Part shown: piece by piece, positions 26,551 to 36,051 of the stretch | How the letters are laid out: each line of letters opens with the position of its first letter | Numbering within the stretch: the first letter of the stretch is position 1 | Assembly: GCF_016918765.2 (NCBI RefSeq) | Contig: NZ_CP092104.1 | Span: forward strand, 2,356,001 to 2,420,000 | DNA length: 64,000 nt | Origin: Flagellatimonas centrodinii | GTDB lineage: Bacteria > Pseudomonadota > Gammaproteobacteria > Nevskiales > Nevskiaceae | Direction of reading: 5' to 3' | The notes under the pieces: generated by a model | What the model was told of the DNA's origin: nothing | Database searches by the model: none | Seen by the model: the letters and a program-made list of their open reading frames with translations, nothing else | Translations under genes and position numbers: made by a program

Positions 26551-27720
26551 ATGCCCGTCCGCAACGCCCCCTCGACGATTCCCACCACCCTCCGACTGAT
26601 CGGCCACCGGCTGCTGCAGCGTTGGCGCCATCGAGGCCAGGGCGACGGTGTCGCAGACCTGTCACCAGCGCGTCTGGCACCGGTGCTGGCGGCGTTGGGG
26701 CCGGGGGCGGTGGAGGTTCATCGGCTCTCGGTCCCGGCCGGCGGCGCCTGGATCGACAGCGGGATTGACCTCGCCCCCGGCGACACGGTCACGCTGCACG
26801 CCCACGGCCGGGTCTGGCTGGCACGGGCGCTGGATGTCGGTTTCAGTGCCACCGTCGGGCTCTGGTATCGCGTCGGTGACCAGCCATTGCGCAAGGTGAC
26901 TGCCGCTGCGGCACCACTGGACGTCGGCGATGGCGGGCGGCTGTGGTGGGTGGCCAAGCCCCCCGGCGAATTTGCCAACCGGGCTGGCGATTTCGAGGCG
27001 GTGCCGGAGCGCGCACCGCTCAAGGGTGGGTTCGAGGTCGTGCTGTTGCAGTGGCGAGGCGACGGCCCCGCGCGGCTGGCGGACGCGGCCCGCCTGGACG
27101 CCGCGGCCTTTCTGCCCGTGCTGGAACGGCTGCGTGCGCCGCTGCGGCCGCCCGTCGGCTGGCACTATCTGTGGCGACTGGGTGACGGCGAGCTGTACCG
27201 CGCCGACCCCGAGCAGGCGAACGGTCTGTGCTGCCATACCCATGCCGACGTTGGCATCCTGCAGTACCCGGTGGACCTGCCGCTGACCGATGACACCCGT
27301 CTGGACTGGTCGTGGTGTGTCGAGCAATTGCCCTCGGCCTTGCCCGAGCACACTCCGCCCACCCATGACTACCTGTCGATTGCCGTCGAGTTCGACAACG
27401 GCCTCGACCTCACCTACATGTGGAGCGTGTCGCTGCCGGTTGATACGGTCTTCCAATGCCCTCTGCCGTGGTGGGATCAACGGGAGACTCACTGGGTCGT
27501 TCGCAGTGGCACCTCGGCATTGGGCCAATGGTTGCCGGAAAGCAGATCGCTGCTGGCGGATTACCGGCACGCCATCGGCGGCCCGCTGCCGGCGCGGGTG
27601 GTGGCGGTCTGGCTGATCGCCAATAGCGCCTTTCAGCGGGGGCAGGGGCGCTGTCGATATCGCGGAATCGCCCTGCACGGCGCGATGGGTCCGGTGCGGA
27701 TCGGGGCCGACCAGCGCTGA
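26551..27720 (+). CDS. DUF3047 protein with galactose-binding-like N-terminal domain
   Basis: The 389-residue protein has an N-terminal beta region with a PA-IL-lectin-like motif (WIDSGIDLAPGDTVTLHAHG, about residues 67-86) and a C-terminal DUF3047 domain (HDYLSIAVEFDNGLDLTYMW, CPLPWWDQRETHWVVRSG, ARVVAVWLIANSAFQRGQGR). No signal peptide is visible. DUF3047 proteins have no settled function. AGGATCCTCGC provides a ribosome binding site for the chosen ATG. It stands alone between a terminator and the sigma-28 promoter of the second chemosensory cluster. Confidence 0.82.
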   Translation: MPVRNAPSTIPTTLRLIGHRLLQRWRHRGQGDGVADLSPARLAPVLAALGPGAVEVHRLSVPAGGAWIDSGIDLAPGDTVTLHAHGRVWLARALDVGFSATVGLWYRVGDQPLRKVTAAAAPLDVGDGGRLWWVAKPPGEFANRAGDFEAVPERAPLKGGFEVVLLQWRGDGPARLADAARLDAAAFLPVLERLRAPLRPPVGWHYLWRLGDGELYRADPEQANGLCCHTHADVGILQYPVDLPLTDDTRLDWSWCVEQLPSALPEHTPPTHDYLSIAVEFDNGLDLTYMWSVSLPVDTVFQCPLPWWDQRETHWVVRSGTSALGQWLPESRSLLADYRHAIGGPLPARVVAVWLIANSAFQRGQGRCRYRGIALHGAMGPVRIGADQR

Positions 27721-27726
27721 CCGTTG

Positions 27727-27753
27727 TTGTCCGTCATTGCCGATGACGGACAA
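27727..27753. promoter_or_regulatory. 11-bp perfect inverted repeat
   Basis: TTGTCCGTCAT-tgccg-ATGACGGACAA lies six bases after the DUF3047 stop and ends 27 bases before the sigma-28 promoter. It has no T-run on either side, so it is not a standard terminator. It could be an operator or a processed hairpin. Confidence 0.5.
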
Positions 27754-27780
27754 ACGCCTTCACGAGGCAGACAAGCGGTC

Positions 27781-27808
27781 TCAACCTCGCGGCCGCCACG
27801 GCCGATAC
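27781..27808 (+). promoter_or_regulatory. Sigma-28 (FliA) promoter of the second chemosensory cluster
   Basis: TCAAC at 27781 and GCCGATAC at 27801-27808 match the FliA -35 and -10 patterns. The -35 T to -10 G distance is 20 bases, one more than in the other three sites. The STAS start codon follows 29 bases after the -10, similar to the flgM and second-receptor promoters. Confidence 0.7.
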
Positions 27809-27837
27809 GCCTTACAGGACCAACTGGGCGTGCGACC

Positions 27838-28119
27838 GTGCAAATTGAGCTTCCCCCGCGATGCACCCTGGCCGAGGCCGATGCCCTCAAGGCACGCCTG
27901 AGCGAGGCGCTTGACCATCACGACACCGATGTCGAGCTGCGTGGCGCGGCCGTGGTCCAGGCCGGGACCGCCGCACTGCAGCTGCTGCTTGCGCTCAAGG
28001 CCGACCTGGCACAACAGGGCCGCAGCCTGCGCTGGACCGACCCTTCCGACGCCCTCACCACCACCGCCCGCCAGCTGTGGCTGACGGATGCCCTCGGCCT
28101 TCCGACCGCCCAGCCCTGA
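27838..28119 (+). CDS. STAS-domain protein heading the second chemosensory cluster
   Basis: This 93-residue STAS domain starts MQIELPPRCTLAEADALKAR and has LRGAAVVQAGTAALQLLLAL where anti-sigma-antagonist proteins have the phosphorylatable Ser loop. The usual DTAG/DSSG motif is replaced by QAGTAAL, so conventional phosphorylation is uncertain. The GTG start agrees with the upstream sigma-28 promoter; longer starts would run through that promoter. STAS genes often stand at the head of che clusters with a PAS receptor and CheD. Confidence 0.8.
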   Translation: MQIELPPRCTLAEADALKARLSEALDHHDTDVELRGAAVVQAGTAALQLLLALKADLAQQGRSLRWTDPSDALTTTARQLWLTDALGLPTAQP

Positions 28120-28132
28120 CGCGGAGTTTTCC

Positions 28133-28498
28133 ATGCCCCATATCCTTGCCGTTGACGATTCTCCCTCCATGCGCCAGATGGTCAGTTTCACGCTGTCCAG
28201 TGCCGGCTATGAGGTGACCGAAGCCGAGGACGGCGCGGTGGCGCTCGACAAGGCCCGCGGCGGCCGGTTTGACCTGGTCCTGGCGGATGTCAACATGCCG
28301 AATCTCGACGGCATCAGCCTGATCAAGGCGCTGCGTGACCTGCCGGACTACCGCTACACGCCAATGCTCATGCTCACCACCGAAGCGGGTGATGGCAAGA
28401 AGCAGGAAGGCCGCGCTGCCGGTGCCACCGGGTGGATCGTCAAGCCGTTCAACCCCGAGCAGCTGCTGGCGACCCTCAAGCGTGTGCTCCCCGCATGA
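28133..28498 (+). CDS. CheY-type response regulator (second cluster)
   Basis: This is a 121-residue single receiver: Asp8 and Asp9 in VDDS, phospho-acceptor Asp52 in LADVNMPNLDG, Thr82 and Lys104. It is more like the CheY of alternative clusters (MPHILAVDDSPSMRQMVSFT) than the motor CheY at 8558, and may act as a phosphate sink or interact with another target. It sits between STAS and CheA; its stop overlaps cheA by four bases. Confidence 0.92.
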   Translation: MPHILAVDDSPSMRQMVSFTLSSAGYEVTEAEDGAVALDKARGGRFDLVLADVNMPNLDGISLIKALRDLPDYRYTPMLMLTTEAGDGKKQEGRAAGATGWIVKPFNPEQLLATLKRVLPA

Positions 28499-30495
28499 GT
28501 ATCGACCTGTCCCGATTTCACGCCGGGTTCTTCGAGGAAAGTCTCGAAGGTCTGGCGGTGATGGAAACGGGCCTGTTGGCACTGGAGAACGGTAGTGCTG
28601 ACGAGGAAACGCTGCATGCCATCTTTCGTGCTGCGCATTCCATCAAGGGCGGCGCCGGCAGTTTCGGTTTCGCCCGCATCAGCCAGGCCACCCATCACCT
28701 CGAAACGCTGTTGGACGAGCTTCGCAGCGGTCACCGTCGCGCCGATGCCGAGGTGCTGAAGGTGCTGTACCTGGCACTGGACGGGGTGCGCGCGATGATC
28801 ACGGCCGCCCAGGCCGGCGGCGCGCTCCCCGAGACCCGGGTGCAGGCTTTTGAAGCCGCCTTGAAGGCGGTGCTCGACCAGGGCGCGAGCGGTCCCGTTG
28901 CGTCGACGCCAGCGCCGCTTGCGAGCGCATCTCCATCGCGTCTCTGGCACCTGCAGTTCGCACCGTCGCCGGCACTGCTGTCGACTGGCAACGAGCCGCT
29001 GTTGTTGATGCAGGCGCTGGCCGAACTCGGCACGCTGGAGGGTGAGGTTCAGGTGCCTGCCGACCTGCATCTGGCCGAACTGTCACCGGATGACTGTCGC
29101 CTGTCTTGGCAGCTACGACTCACCACGGCTGCAACCGAAGCCGACATTCGTGAGATCTTCGCCTGGGTCGAAGACTGCTGCCTGCTGACCCTGACGCCGA
29201 TGCCGGCGTCGACGCCACTGACGGTCTCCACCGCCATGGGCGAGCCCGAGGCGGTCGCCGTGACCGCTGCGGTGGCCGTGACCGGCCCCGCCCCGGTGCC
29301 GGAGGCCGCGGTGCCGCCGGCGCTGCCGACCGCGTCCATCCGTGTCGGTGTCGACAAGGTCGACGCGCTGATCAATCTGGTGGGTGAGTTGGTGATTACC
29401 CAGGCAATGCTGCAACAGGCCAGCAGCGTGCTCGACCCGGCCACATTCGAGCGGCTGCACGCGGGGCTGGCCCAGCTCGAGCGCAATACCCGCTCCCTGC
29501 AGGCCTCGGTGCTGGCGGTACGCATGCTTCCCGTCGGCACGGTGTTCTCGCGGTTTCCGCGACTGGTGCGCGACCTGGCTGACAAGTTGGGCAAGAAGGT
29601 TCGACTGGTGCTCGATGGCGAGAGCACGGAACTCGACAAGGGCATGATCGAACGCATCACCGATCCGCTGACCCACTTGCTTCGCAATGCCCTGGATCAC
29701 GGTCTGGAAACGCCCGCCGAGCGCCGTGCGGCCGGCAAGAACGAAGAGGGTCGCCTGCGCTTGTCCGCCCGGCATGCCTCGGGGGCCATCGTGCTCGAAA
29801 TCGAAGATGACGGCCGCGGCCTCAACCGCGAGCGCATCGTCGCTCGGGCACTGGAGCGTGGCGTGATCAGTCAGCTTCCCGCCACCGACAACGAAATCGA
29901 CCAGCTGATCTTCGAGCCCGGCTTTTCCACAGCCGAGGCGGTCACCGACGTTTCCGGTCGCGGTGTCGGTATGGATGTGGTGCGCAAGAACGTCTTGGCG
30001 CTCGGCGGTCGTATCGACCTCGGGACGACACCGGGGCAGGGCACCCGAATCACGGTTCGACTGCCGCTCACCCTCGCCATTCTCGACGGCATGAGCATCG
30101 CGGTCGGCGACGAGGTGTTCATCGTGCCCATCTCCAGTGTGCTCGAAAGCCTACAGCCGACGCCGGAGCAACTGCCGCCGCTGTCCGGCGCCCAGCGCCT
30201 GGTCAAGGTTCGGGAACGTTACCTGCCGCTCATGCGCCTGTCCGAGCGCTTCGGTCTGCCCGGTGGCAGTGATGGCCCCGGCATTGCGGTGGTGGTGGAA
30301 GCCGACGGTCGCCGTTTGGCGCTGATGGTGGATGCACTGGTGGGACAGCAGCAGGTGGTCATCAAGAGCCTGGAGCAGAACTATCAGACGGTCCCGGGTA
30401 TTGCCGGGGCAACGATTCTCGGGGACGGGCGCGTGGCGCTGATCCTCGATGTGGCGCAGCTGGCCAGCGAATCCGCACTTGCGGTCGCGGCCTGA
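28495..30495 (+). CDS. CheA histidine kinase (second cluster)
   Basis: The 666-residue kinase has HPt with His48 in RAAHSIKGGAGS, a recognisable P2 CheY-binding domain (WHLQFAPSPALLSTGNEPLL to FAWVEDCCLLTLTP), dimerisation domain, HATPase (LLRNALDHGLE, IEDDGRGLN, GRGVGMDVV) and CheW domain. The intact P2 domain distinguishes it from the first CheA. It probably phosphorylates the adjacent CheY and CheB. The ATG at the cheY2 stop is preferred. Confidence 0.95.
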   Translation: MSIDLSRFHAGFFEESLEGLAVMETGLLALENGSADEETLHAIFRAAHSIKGGAGSFGFARISQATHHLETLLDELRSGHRRADAEVLKVLYLALDGVRAMITAAQAGGALPETRVQAFEAALKAVLDQGASGPVASTPAPLASASPSRLWHLQFAPSPALLSTGNEPLLLMQALAELGTLEGEVQVPADLHLAELSPDDCRLSWQLRLTTAATEADIREIFAWVEDCCLLTLTPMPASTPLTVSTAMGEPEAVAVTAAVAVTGPAPVPEAAVPPALPTASIRVGVDKVDALINLVGELVITQAMLQQASSVLDPATFERLHAGLAQLERNTRSLQASVLAVRMLPVGTVFSRFPRLVRDLADKLGKKVRLVLDGESTELDKGMIERITDPLTHLLRNALDHGLETPAERRAAGKNEEGRLRLSARHASGAIVLEIEDDGRGLNRERIVARALERGVISQLPATDNEIDQLIFEPGFSTAEAVTDVSGRGVGMDVVRKNVLALGGRIDLGTTPGQGTRITVRLPLTLAILDGMSIAVGDEVFIVPISSVLESLQPTPEQLPPLSGAQRLVKVRERYLPLMRLSERFGLPGGSDGPGIAVVVEADGRRLALMVDALVGQQQVVIKSLEQNYQTVPGIAGATILGDGRVALILDVAQLASESALAVAA

Positions 30496-30511
30496 ACAAC
30501 CGGAGATGACG

Positions 30512-31012
30512 ATGGATGGCAGTTCCGCACCGCTCGACAACAACGAGGCCAACGCCATCGGCGCCGAGTACCTAACGTTTTGCCTGGGCGCTGAAAACTA
30601 CGGTGTCGACATCCTGAGGGTGCAGGAAATCCGTGGCTATGATTCGGTCACCCGTCTCCCGGCAGCGCCCGCCTTCATCAAGGGCGTGATCAATCTGCGC
30701 GGCACCATCGTCCCGGTGGTCGACATGCGGATCAAGTTCGGACTCGGTGAGCCGGTCTATGACAGCTTCACCGTGATGGTGATTCTCAACGTCGCCAACC
30801 GCGTCATCGGCATGGTGGTCGACCGGGTCTCCGACGTGGTCCGCCTGCGCCCCGAAGATATCAAGGATACGCCCGAGTTCGGCAGCGGTCTGGATGTCCG
30901 CTATGTCGCCGGTCTTGCCGAACGCGACGGTCAGATGCTGATCGTCGTAGACATCGAAAAACTGTTCAAAAGTCAGGAGATGGCGCTGTTCGACAGCGCT
31001 GTCGCTGGTTGA
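30512..31012 (+). CDS. cheW: CheW coupling protein (second cluster)
   Basis: The 166-residue CheW has the canonical motifs [40 protein letters not shown] and [11 protein letters not shown]. It links CheA2 with the receptor encoded next. The ATG six bases after GGAG is preferred over one two codons upstream. Confidence 0.95.
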   Translation: MDGSSAPLDNNEANAIGAEYLTFCLGAENYGVDILRVQEIRGYDSVTRLPAAPAFIKGVINLRGTIVPVVDMRIKFGLGEPVYDSFTVMVILNVANRVIGMVVDRVSDVVRLRPEDIKDTPEFGSGLDVRYVAGLAERDGQMLIVVDIEKLFKSQEMALFDSAVAG

Positions 31013-31040
31013 TCCCGTACGTCCCTTGCCGGAGCCGCTC

Positions 31041-33320
31041 ATGTCGAACCCTACTTCCCCTCTCGCCGCGCCCGCCGCGCCGCTGGCCGGTCTTGCGGCC
31101 GCCGCAGTGGTGCTGCCCGCGCTCTGTCTCGCGCACATGAATGGCGCCCTGTCGATGGCCGGATGGGTCGGCGCCTCGTTGTTGGTGGTGGCGGCGGCCC
31201 TGGCCGCCGCAGTCGCGGGCTACCGCCGGCTGCATGCACTGACGGAAGGACGCGCGGCAAGCCTGGTCGACGCTACTGCCCGGCAGCAGCAACTTCAGGC
31301 GCTGCAGAGCGAGCGGGACGACTTGGCGGGCCAGCTCGCGGCACTGGGACGTTCCCAAGCCGTGATCTCGTTCAGCCCCAGCGGTCAGATCCTGGATGCC
31401 AACAACAATTTTCTCGATACCTTGGGCTATTCGCTGGCCGAAGTGAAAGGTCAGCACCACTCGATGTTCGTCGATCCGGACTACCGCAGCACGGCCGAGT
31501 ATCGGCAGTTCTGGGAGCAACTCGGACGCGGTGAATTCGATGCGGCGCAGTACCTCCGTTTTGGCAAGGGCGGGCGTGAGGTCTGGATCCAGGCTACCTA
31601 CAACCCGGTTCTGGACGAACAGGGCAAGGTGATCAAGGTCATCAAGTACGCCACGGATATCACCGAGCAGAAGCAGGCCGAGATTGCGGCTGCCAAGGCG
31701 GATGCCGAGCGTGCGGCAAAGGAAAAGCAGATCGCTGAAGAGAACCTCCGGATTCGCCAGGCGCTCGACAACGTCAGCACCAACGTCATGATTGCCGACA
31801 ATGATCGCCGGGTGACCTACACCAACCGTGCGGTGCTGGAGATGCTGCAGCATGCCGAGGCCGACATCCGTAAGGATCTGCCGCAGTTCGATGCTCGCAA
31901 GGTGCTGGGCGGCAGTATCGACGTGTTTCACAAGAATCCGGCCCACCAGACGCGCATGCTGGCTGACCTCAAGGGCATTCACCGTGCCCAGATCGTCGTT
32001 GGTGGGCGTACCTTCACGCTGATCGTGAATCCCATCTTCAATCCGCAAGGCGAGCGTCAGGGCACTGTCGTCGAGTGGGGTGACCGCACGGCTGAAGTCG
32101 CGGTCGAGGCTGAGGTCGGTCATATCGTTGCCGCTGCCAACAGCGGGGACTTCTCGGAGCGGATTGCGGTTTCCGGAAAGCAGGGTTTCTTCCATACCCT
32201 GGCGACCGGGATCAACTCGCTGCTCGATACCAACGAGAAGGCCTTCAACGAGGTGCTGCGTATTCTCGGCGCGATGTCTGCCGGCGATCTGACACAGCGG
32301 ATTACCGACGACTACAGCGGGACCTTCGCCCGCCTCAAGGAAGACGCCAACGGCACCGTCGACAAGCTCACCGGGATGATCAACCAGATCAAGCAGGCGA
32401 CCGACTCCATCAATACCGCATCGAAGGAGATTGCAGCCGGCAACCTTGACCTGTCTCGCCGCACCGAACAGCAGGCCGCAAGCCTGGAGGAAACCGCCAG
32501 TTCGATGGAGGAGCTGACCAGCACCGTCAAGCAGAACGCCGAGAACGCCAAGCAGGCCAATCAGCTGGCGATCGGCGCTGCCGATGTTGCTGGCAAGGGC
32601 GGCAAAGTGGTCTCCGACGTGGTGGTGACGATGAGCTCGATCACCGATTCGTCGAAGAAGATTGCCGACATCATCGGCGTCATCGACGGCATTGCCTTCC
32701 AGACCAATATCCTGGCGCTGAATGCTGCCGTCGAAGCGGCGCGTGCCGGTGAGCAGGGGCGGGGCTTCGCGGTGGTGGCGTCCGAAGTCCGGTCGCTGGC
32801 GCAGCGCTCCGCCGCCGCGGCAAAGGAGATCAAGACCCTGATCTCCGATTCCGTCGACAAGATTCAGGGCGGTTCCGAGCTGGTGGAAACCGCAGGGCGC
32901 ACCATGGATGAAATCGTCAACTCGGTAAAGCGGGTGACCGACATCATGGGCGAGATCTCCGCCGCCAGCCTGGAGCAGAGTCAGGGCATCGAGCAGGTCA
33001 ACCAGACCATCACGTCGATGGACGAGGTGACCCAGCAGAACGCCGCCCTGGTCGAGCAGGCCTCCGCCGCCGCACGATCACTGGAAGAGCAGGCCGGTGG
33101 TTTGTCCGAATCGGTCGGCAGCTTCCGCCTCGCTGTCGGCGGGCCGTCGGCACCGCCGCCGTCGTCATCGAAGGTGACGGCCTTGCCGACGCCGTCGCGG
33201 ACCGCCTCGCCCGCCCAGCGCAAGCCGTCGGCGCCAGCGCCGCGTGCCGCACGCCCGGCGGCGGCCGCGGCAGGCGGTCAGGCGGCGAGTGCGTCGGACG
33301 AGGACTGGACCGAGTTCTGA
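31041..33320 (+). CDS. Methyl-accepting chemotaxis protein with two PAS domains
   Basis: The 759-residue receptor has two N-terminal membrane segments (about 15-62), PAS domains at about 100-210 ([20 protein letters not shown]) and 245-350 ([20 protein letters not shown]), a HAMP-like region and the MCP signalling domain with tip [15 protein letters not shown]. It ends in an Ala/Pro-rich tail and DWTEF, resembling C-terminal tethers (NWETF, GWEEF) that recruit CheR/CheB. It is equivalent in position to Aer2/McpB of the pseudomonad Che2 cluster, so it may sense redox, light or oxygen through PAS; ligand unknown. Confidence 0.94.
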   Translation: MSNPTSPLAAPAAPLAGLAAAAVVLPALCLAHMNGALSMAGWVGASLLVVAAALAAAVAGYRRLHALTEGRAASLVDATARQQQLQALQSERDDLAGQLAALGRSQAVISFSPSGQILDANNNFLDTLGYSLAEVKGQHHSMFVDPDYRSTAEYRQFWEQLGRGEFDAAQYLRFGKGGREVWIQATYNPVLDEQGKVIKVIKYATDITEQKQAEIAAAKADAERAAKEKQIAEENLRIRQALDNVSTNVMIADNDRRVTYTNRAVLEMLQHAEADIRKDLPQFDARKVLGGSIDVFHKNPAHQTRMLADLKGIHRAQIVVGGRTFTLIVNPIFNPQGERQGTVVEWGDRTAEVAVEAEVGHIVAAANSGDFSERIAVSGKQGFFHTLATGINSLLDTNEKAFNEVLRILGAMSAGDLTQRITDDYSGTFARLKEDANGTVDKLTGMINQIKQATDSINTASKEIAAGNLDLSRRTEQQAASLEETASSMEELTSTVKQNAENAKQANQLAIGAADVAGKGGKVVSDVVVTMSSITDSSKKIADIIGVIDGIAFQTNILALNAAVEAARAGEQGRGFAVVASEVRSLAQRSAAAAKEIKTLISDSVDKIQGGSELVETAGRTMDEIVNSVKRVTDIMGEISAASLEQSQGIEQVNQTITSMDEVTQQNAALVEQASAAARSLEEQAGGLSESVGSFRLAVGGPSAPPPSSSKVTALPTPSRTASPAQRKPSAPAPRAARPAAAAAGGQAASASDEDWTEF

Positions 33321-33330
33321 GGCCCGAGCA

Positions 33331-33510
33331 ATGACCACCGGTGCCCTGCGTCATGGCCGCTACTGTCCCGCCCGTTGGGTGGTGTGGCTGGCCAACTACG
33401 GGCTCTGCCTCGCCGGCGTGCCGGTGGCATTCGAACCCCGCGGCCGACTCATCGGCTGTCCCCTGATGCGGCGCGGGCCGATACCCGACGACCGCCCCCA
33501 AGGCGCATGA
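33331..33510 (+). CDS. Possible 59-residue protein between receptor and CheR
   Basis: A frame of 59 codons fills the gap between the receptor and cheR, ending three bases before the cheR start. The product is Arg- and Cys-containing (RYCPARWVVWLANYGLCLAG) with a short hydrophobic stretch. The ribosome binding site is weak. Evidence is placement and tight packing only; no family is recognised. Confidence 0.4.
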   Translation: MTTGALRHGRYCPARWVVWLANYGLCLAGVPVAFEPRGRLIGCPLMRRGPIPDDRPQGA

Positions 33511-33513
33511 ACC

Positions 33514-34389
33514 ATGGCTCCCAATGCTGCTGCGCCGGACCTCGATGCCCCGGTGACCGGGGTGACCCGCGAGGTCATCTTTACCGCTCGCCATTTCGAA
33601 CGGGTGCGTCGGCTGATTCACCAGCACGCCGGCATTTCGCTGGCTGATAGCAAACAGGACATGGTGTACAGCCGGTTGATCCGGCGTCTCCGCGCCTGTG
33701 AACTCGACAGCTTTGATCGCTACCTGGAAGGCTTGGAGGATCCGGCACATCCCGAGCATGGCCCCTTTGTCAACGCGCTGACCACCAACCTCACGGCGTT
33801 CTTCCGCGAGGCGCATCATTTTCAGCGGCTGCGTCAACACCTGCTTCGGCCCGGGGCCCCAGCACGCCAGCTGATCTGGTGTGCGGCTGCCAGTACGGGT
33901 GAGGAGCCCTACTCGCTGGCGATCACCGCCTGCGAGGCGTTCAACAGTCTCAATCCTCCCGTACGTATCATCGCCACGGATATCGATACCGATGCCCTGT
34001 CCACCGCGTCGGCCGGTCGCTATCCGCTATCGCGACTGGCGCCTCTGAGCGTGGAGCAACGGCAGCGTTTCGCCCTGAAGGGTCGGGGGCGTCATGAAGG
34101 CATGGCGCAGATCCGACCGGAACTGCAACGGCTGATCCGCTTCGAGCAGTGGAACCTGCTGCGGCCGCAGCCGCCTCCATTCCGTGGCGCAGACGCGGTG
34201 TTCTGTCGCAACGTCATGATCTACTTCGACAAGCCGACGCAGTTGCAGGTGTTGGAAACCCTGCACGCGGTCATGCGGCCTGATGGCTTGATGTTTGCCG
34301 GGCATTCGGAAAGCTTTTTCCATGCCCAGCATCTGTTCCGAAATCTCGGACAGACCGTATATGCCCCCGTCACCGGGAGTGGCCGATGA
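33514..34389 (+). CDS. cheR: CheR receptor methyltransferase
   Basis: CheR methylates receptor glutamates using S-adenosylmethionine. The 291-residue protein has the N-terminal helical domain (HQHAGISLADSKQDMVYSRL) and the SAM-binding core CAAASTGEEPYSLA, ATDIDTDALSTA and CRNVMIYFDKPTQ. It is the only CheR in the window. It overlaps cheD by four bases. Confidence 0.95.
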   Translation: MAPNAAAPDLDAPVTGVTREVIFTARHFERVRRLIHQHAGISLADSKQDMVYSRLIRRLRACELDSFDRYLEGLEDPAHPEHGPFVNALTTNLTAFFREAHHFQRLRQHLLRPGAPARQLIWCAAASTGEEPYSLAITACEAFNSLNPPVRIIATDIDTDALSTASAGRYPLSRLAPLSVEQRQRFALKGRGRHEGMAQIRPELQRLIRFEQWNLLRPQPPPFRGADAVFCRNVMIYFDKPTQLQVLETLHAVMRPDGLMFAGHSESFFHAQHLFRNLGQTVYAPVTGSGR

Positions 34390-34958
34390 ACGCCCGTCCC
34401 GATCAGGCCCTGGCGGGTCAGCCCACCATCAAGGTGCTGCCGGGCGGGTATCACGCCGATCATCGTGATGTGGTGTTGGTCACCACGCTCGGTTCCTGCG
34501 TATCCGCCTGTCTGCACGACGCGGGGACCGGCATCGGCGGCATGAACCATTTCATGCTGCCGGATGGCGCCACCGACGGTTCGGGGTCGGCGCGCTACGG
34601 TATTCATGCCATGGAGCTGCTGATCAACGCCATGCTGCAGATGGGTGCAAGACGGGCCAAGATCGTGGCCAAGGTCTTTGGTGGTGGCGCGGTTCTGCGG
34701 CAGATGACGACACTCGATGTCGGCCAGCGCAACATCCGGTTCGTCGAGGCCTTTCTGCAGACCGAACGCATTCCCGTGACAGCGCGGGACCTGGGTGGCA
34801 CCCACCCGCGCAAGGTCGCGTTTCATACCCAATCGGGACGGGCGTTCATCAAGGCGCTGCCGATTCAGGCTGCCGATCCGATGTTGGCCGAGGAGGTGCG
34901 CTATCGCACCCAACTGGTCCGAGCCCCCATTTCCAGCGGTACGGTGGAGCTGTTCTGA
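34386..34958 (+). CDS. cheD: CheD receptor deamidase
   Basis: The 190-residue protein has the catalytic Cys in TTLGSCVSACL, the His in GGMNHFMLP and the threonine region downstream. CheD deamidates receptor glutamines to glutamates and can regulate CheC or MCP activity. It ends in VELF, the same four residues that end the second receptor. It lies between cheR and cheB and overlaps cheB by one base. Confidence 0.95.
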   Translation: MNARPDQALAGQPTIKVLPGGYHADHRDVVLVTTLGSCVSACLHDAGTGIGGMNHFMLPDGATDGSGSARYGIHAMELLINAMLQMGARRAKIVAKVFGGGAVLRQMTTLDVGQRNIRFVEAFLQTERIPVTARDLGGTHPRKVAFHTQSGRAFIKALPIQAADPMLAEEVRYRTQLVRAPISSGTVELF

Positions 34959-36025
34959 TGGCCGTGAAAGTGCTGGTGGTGGACGACTCGGCGATGATCC
35001 GGCAACTGCTGTCCGAATTGCTCGGTGGCGACCCCCGGATCGTCGTGGTGGGCGCTGCCCACGACCCATATCACGCGCGAGAGATGATCAAGTCGCTGAA
35101 GCCGGACGTGATCACGCTCGATGTCGAAATGCCGCGCATGGACGGGCTGACCTTTCTCGATCATCTGATGCGACTGCATCCGATGCCGGTGGTGATGGTG
35201 TCGTCGCTGACCCAAGCCGGCGCCGATGCCGCGCTGCGGGCCCTGGAGTTGGGTGCAGTCGACATCGTCGCCAAGCCGCAGGTGGGCATCGTACAGGGAT
35301 TGCGCGAGGCGACGGAACGCTTGCGTGAGGCGGTCATTACCGCGGCGGGCGCGCGGCTGCCAAGCCGGGTGAAGGCGCCGGTTCGCCGACCCCAGCCGCT
35401 GAGCCTGTCGACTGACTTCTTTTTCGTGCTGGGGGCTTCTACCGGCGGTACCGAAGCGTTACACGACGTGATCGCCGCCTTGCCACCGGACGCGCCAGGT
35501 GCAGTGATCGTTCAGCACATTCCCCCCATGTTCTCGCGAACGTTCGCCGAGCGCCTCGATCGGTGCTGCGCCGTGCGGGTTGGCGAGGCATTTGACGGCG
35601 CGCGGATCGCCACCGGCCAGGTCTGGGTCGCGCCGGGCGGTGTGCAGTTGCGGATCCGCCGGGATGGCGCGCGTTATGTGTGTCGCCTCGGCGAGGACAC
35701 ACGGGTCAACGGCTTTGCCCCGTCCGTCGATGTGATGTTCGACAGCGCAGCCGAAGCGGCCGGCGGCAACCTCGCCGCCGCCCTGCTGACCGGCATGGGC
35801 GATGACGGCGCCCGTGGCCTGACACGGTTGCGGCAGGCCGGCGCATTTACCTGCGTTCAGGATGAAGCCAGCAGCGTGGTATGGGGCATGCCGGGGGCAG
35901 CGGTTCGTCTCGGTGGGGCTGAAGCGGTATTGCCTCTCACCGATGTGGCAGACCGTCTGATGGACGCTGCGCGTCGACATGTCGGTCGACTCAACGCCTC
36001 AAGTCGCGCGGCCGCTGGCCGATAA
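34958..36025 (+). CDS. cheB: CheB receptor methylesterase
   Basis: The 355-residue protein has a receiver domain (Asp55 in [11 protein letters not shown]) and a methylesterase domain with Ser in GASTGG, His in VQHIPPMF and Asp in TGMGDDGA. It removes methyl groups when phosphorylated by CheA. Its TAA stop forms the end of the -10 element of the next gene's promoter. It is the only CheB in the window. Confidence 0.96.
   Translation: MAVKVLVVDDSAMIRQLLSELLGGDPRIVVVGAAHDPYHAREMIKSLKPDVITLDVEMPRMDGLTFLDHLMRLHPMPVVMVSSLTQAGADAALRALELGAVDIVAKPQVGIVQGLREATERLREAVITAAGARLPSRVKAPVRRPQPLSLSTDFFFVLGASTGGTEALHDVIAALPPDAPGAVIVQHIPPMFSRTFAERLDRCCAVRVGEAFDGARIATGQVWVAPGGVQLRIRRDGARYVCRLGEDTRVNGFAPSVDVMFDSAAEAAGGNLAAALLTGMGDDGARGLTRLRQAGAFTCVQDEASSVVWGMPGAAVRLGGAEAVLPLTDVADRLMDAARRHVGRLNASSRAAAGR
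35999..36025 (+). promoter_or_regulatory. Sigma-28 promoter overlapping the cheB stop
   Basis: TCAAGT at 35999 and GCCGATAA at 36018-36025 give an exact -10 consensus and the canonical 19-base distance. The TAA of the -10 is the cheB stop codon. The downstream receptor ATG follows 26 bases later with GGAGG before it. Confidence 0.85.
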
Positions 36026-36051
36026 ACTCACTGACACCCTCGGAGGCCGGG

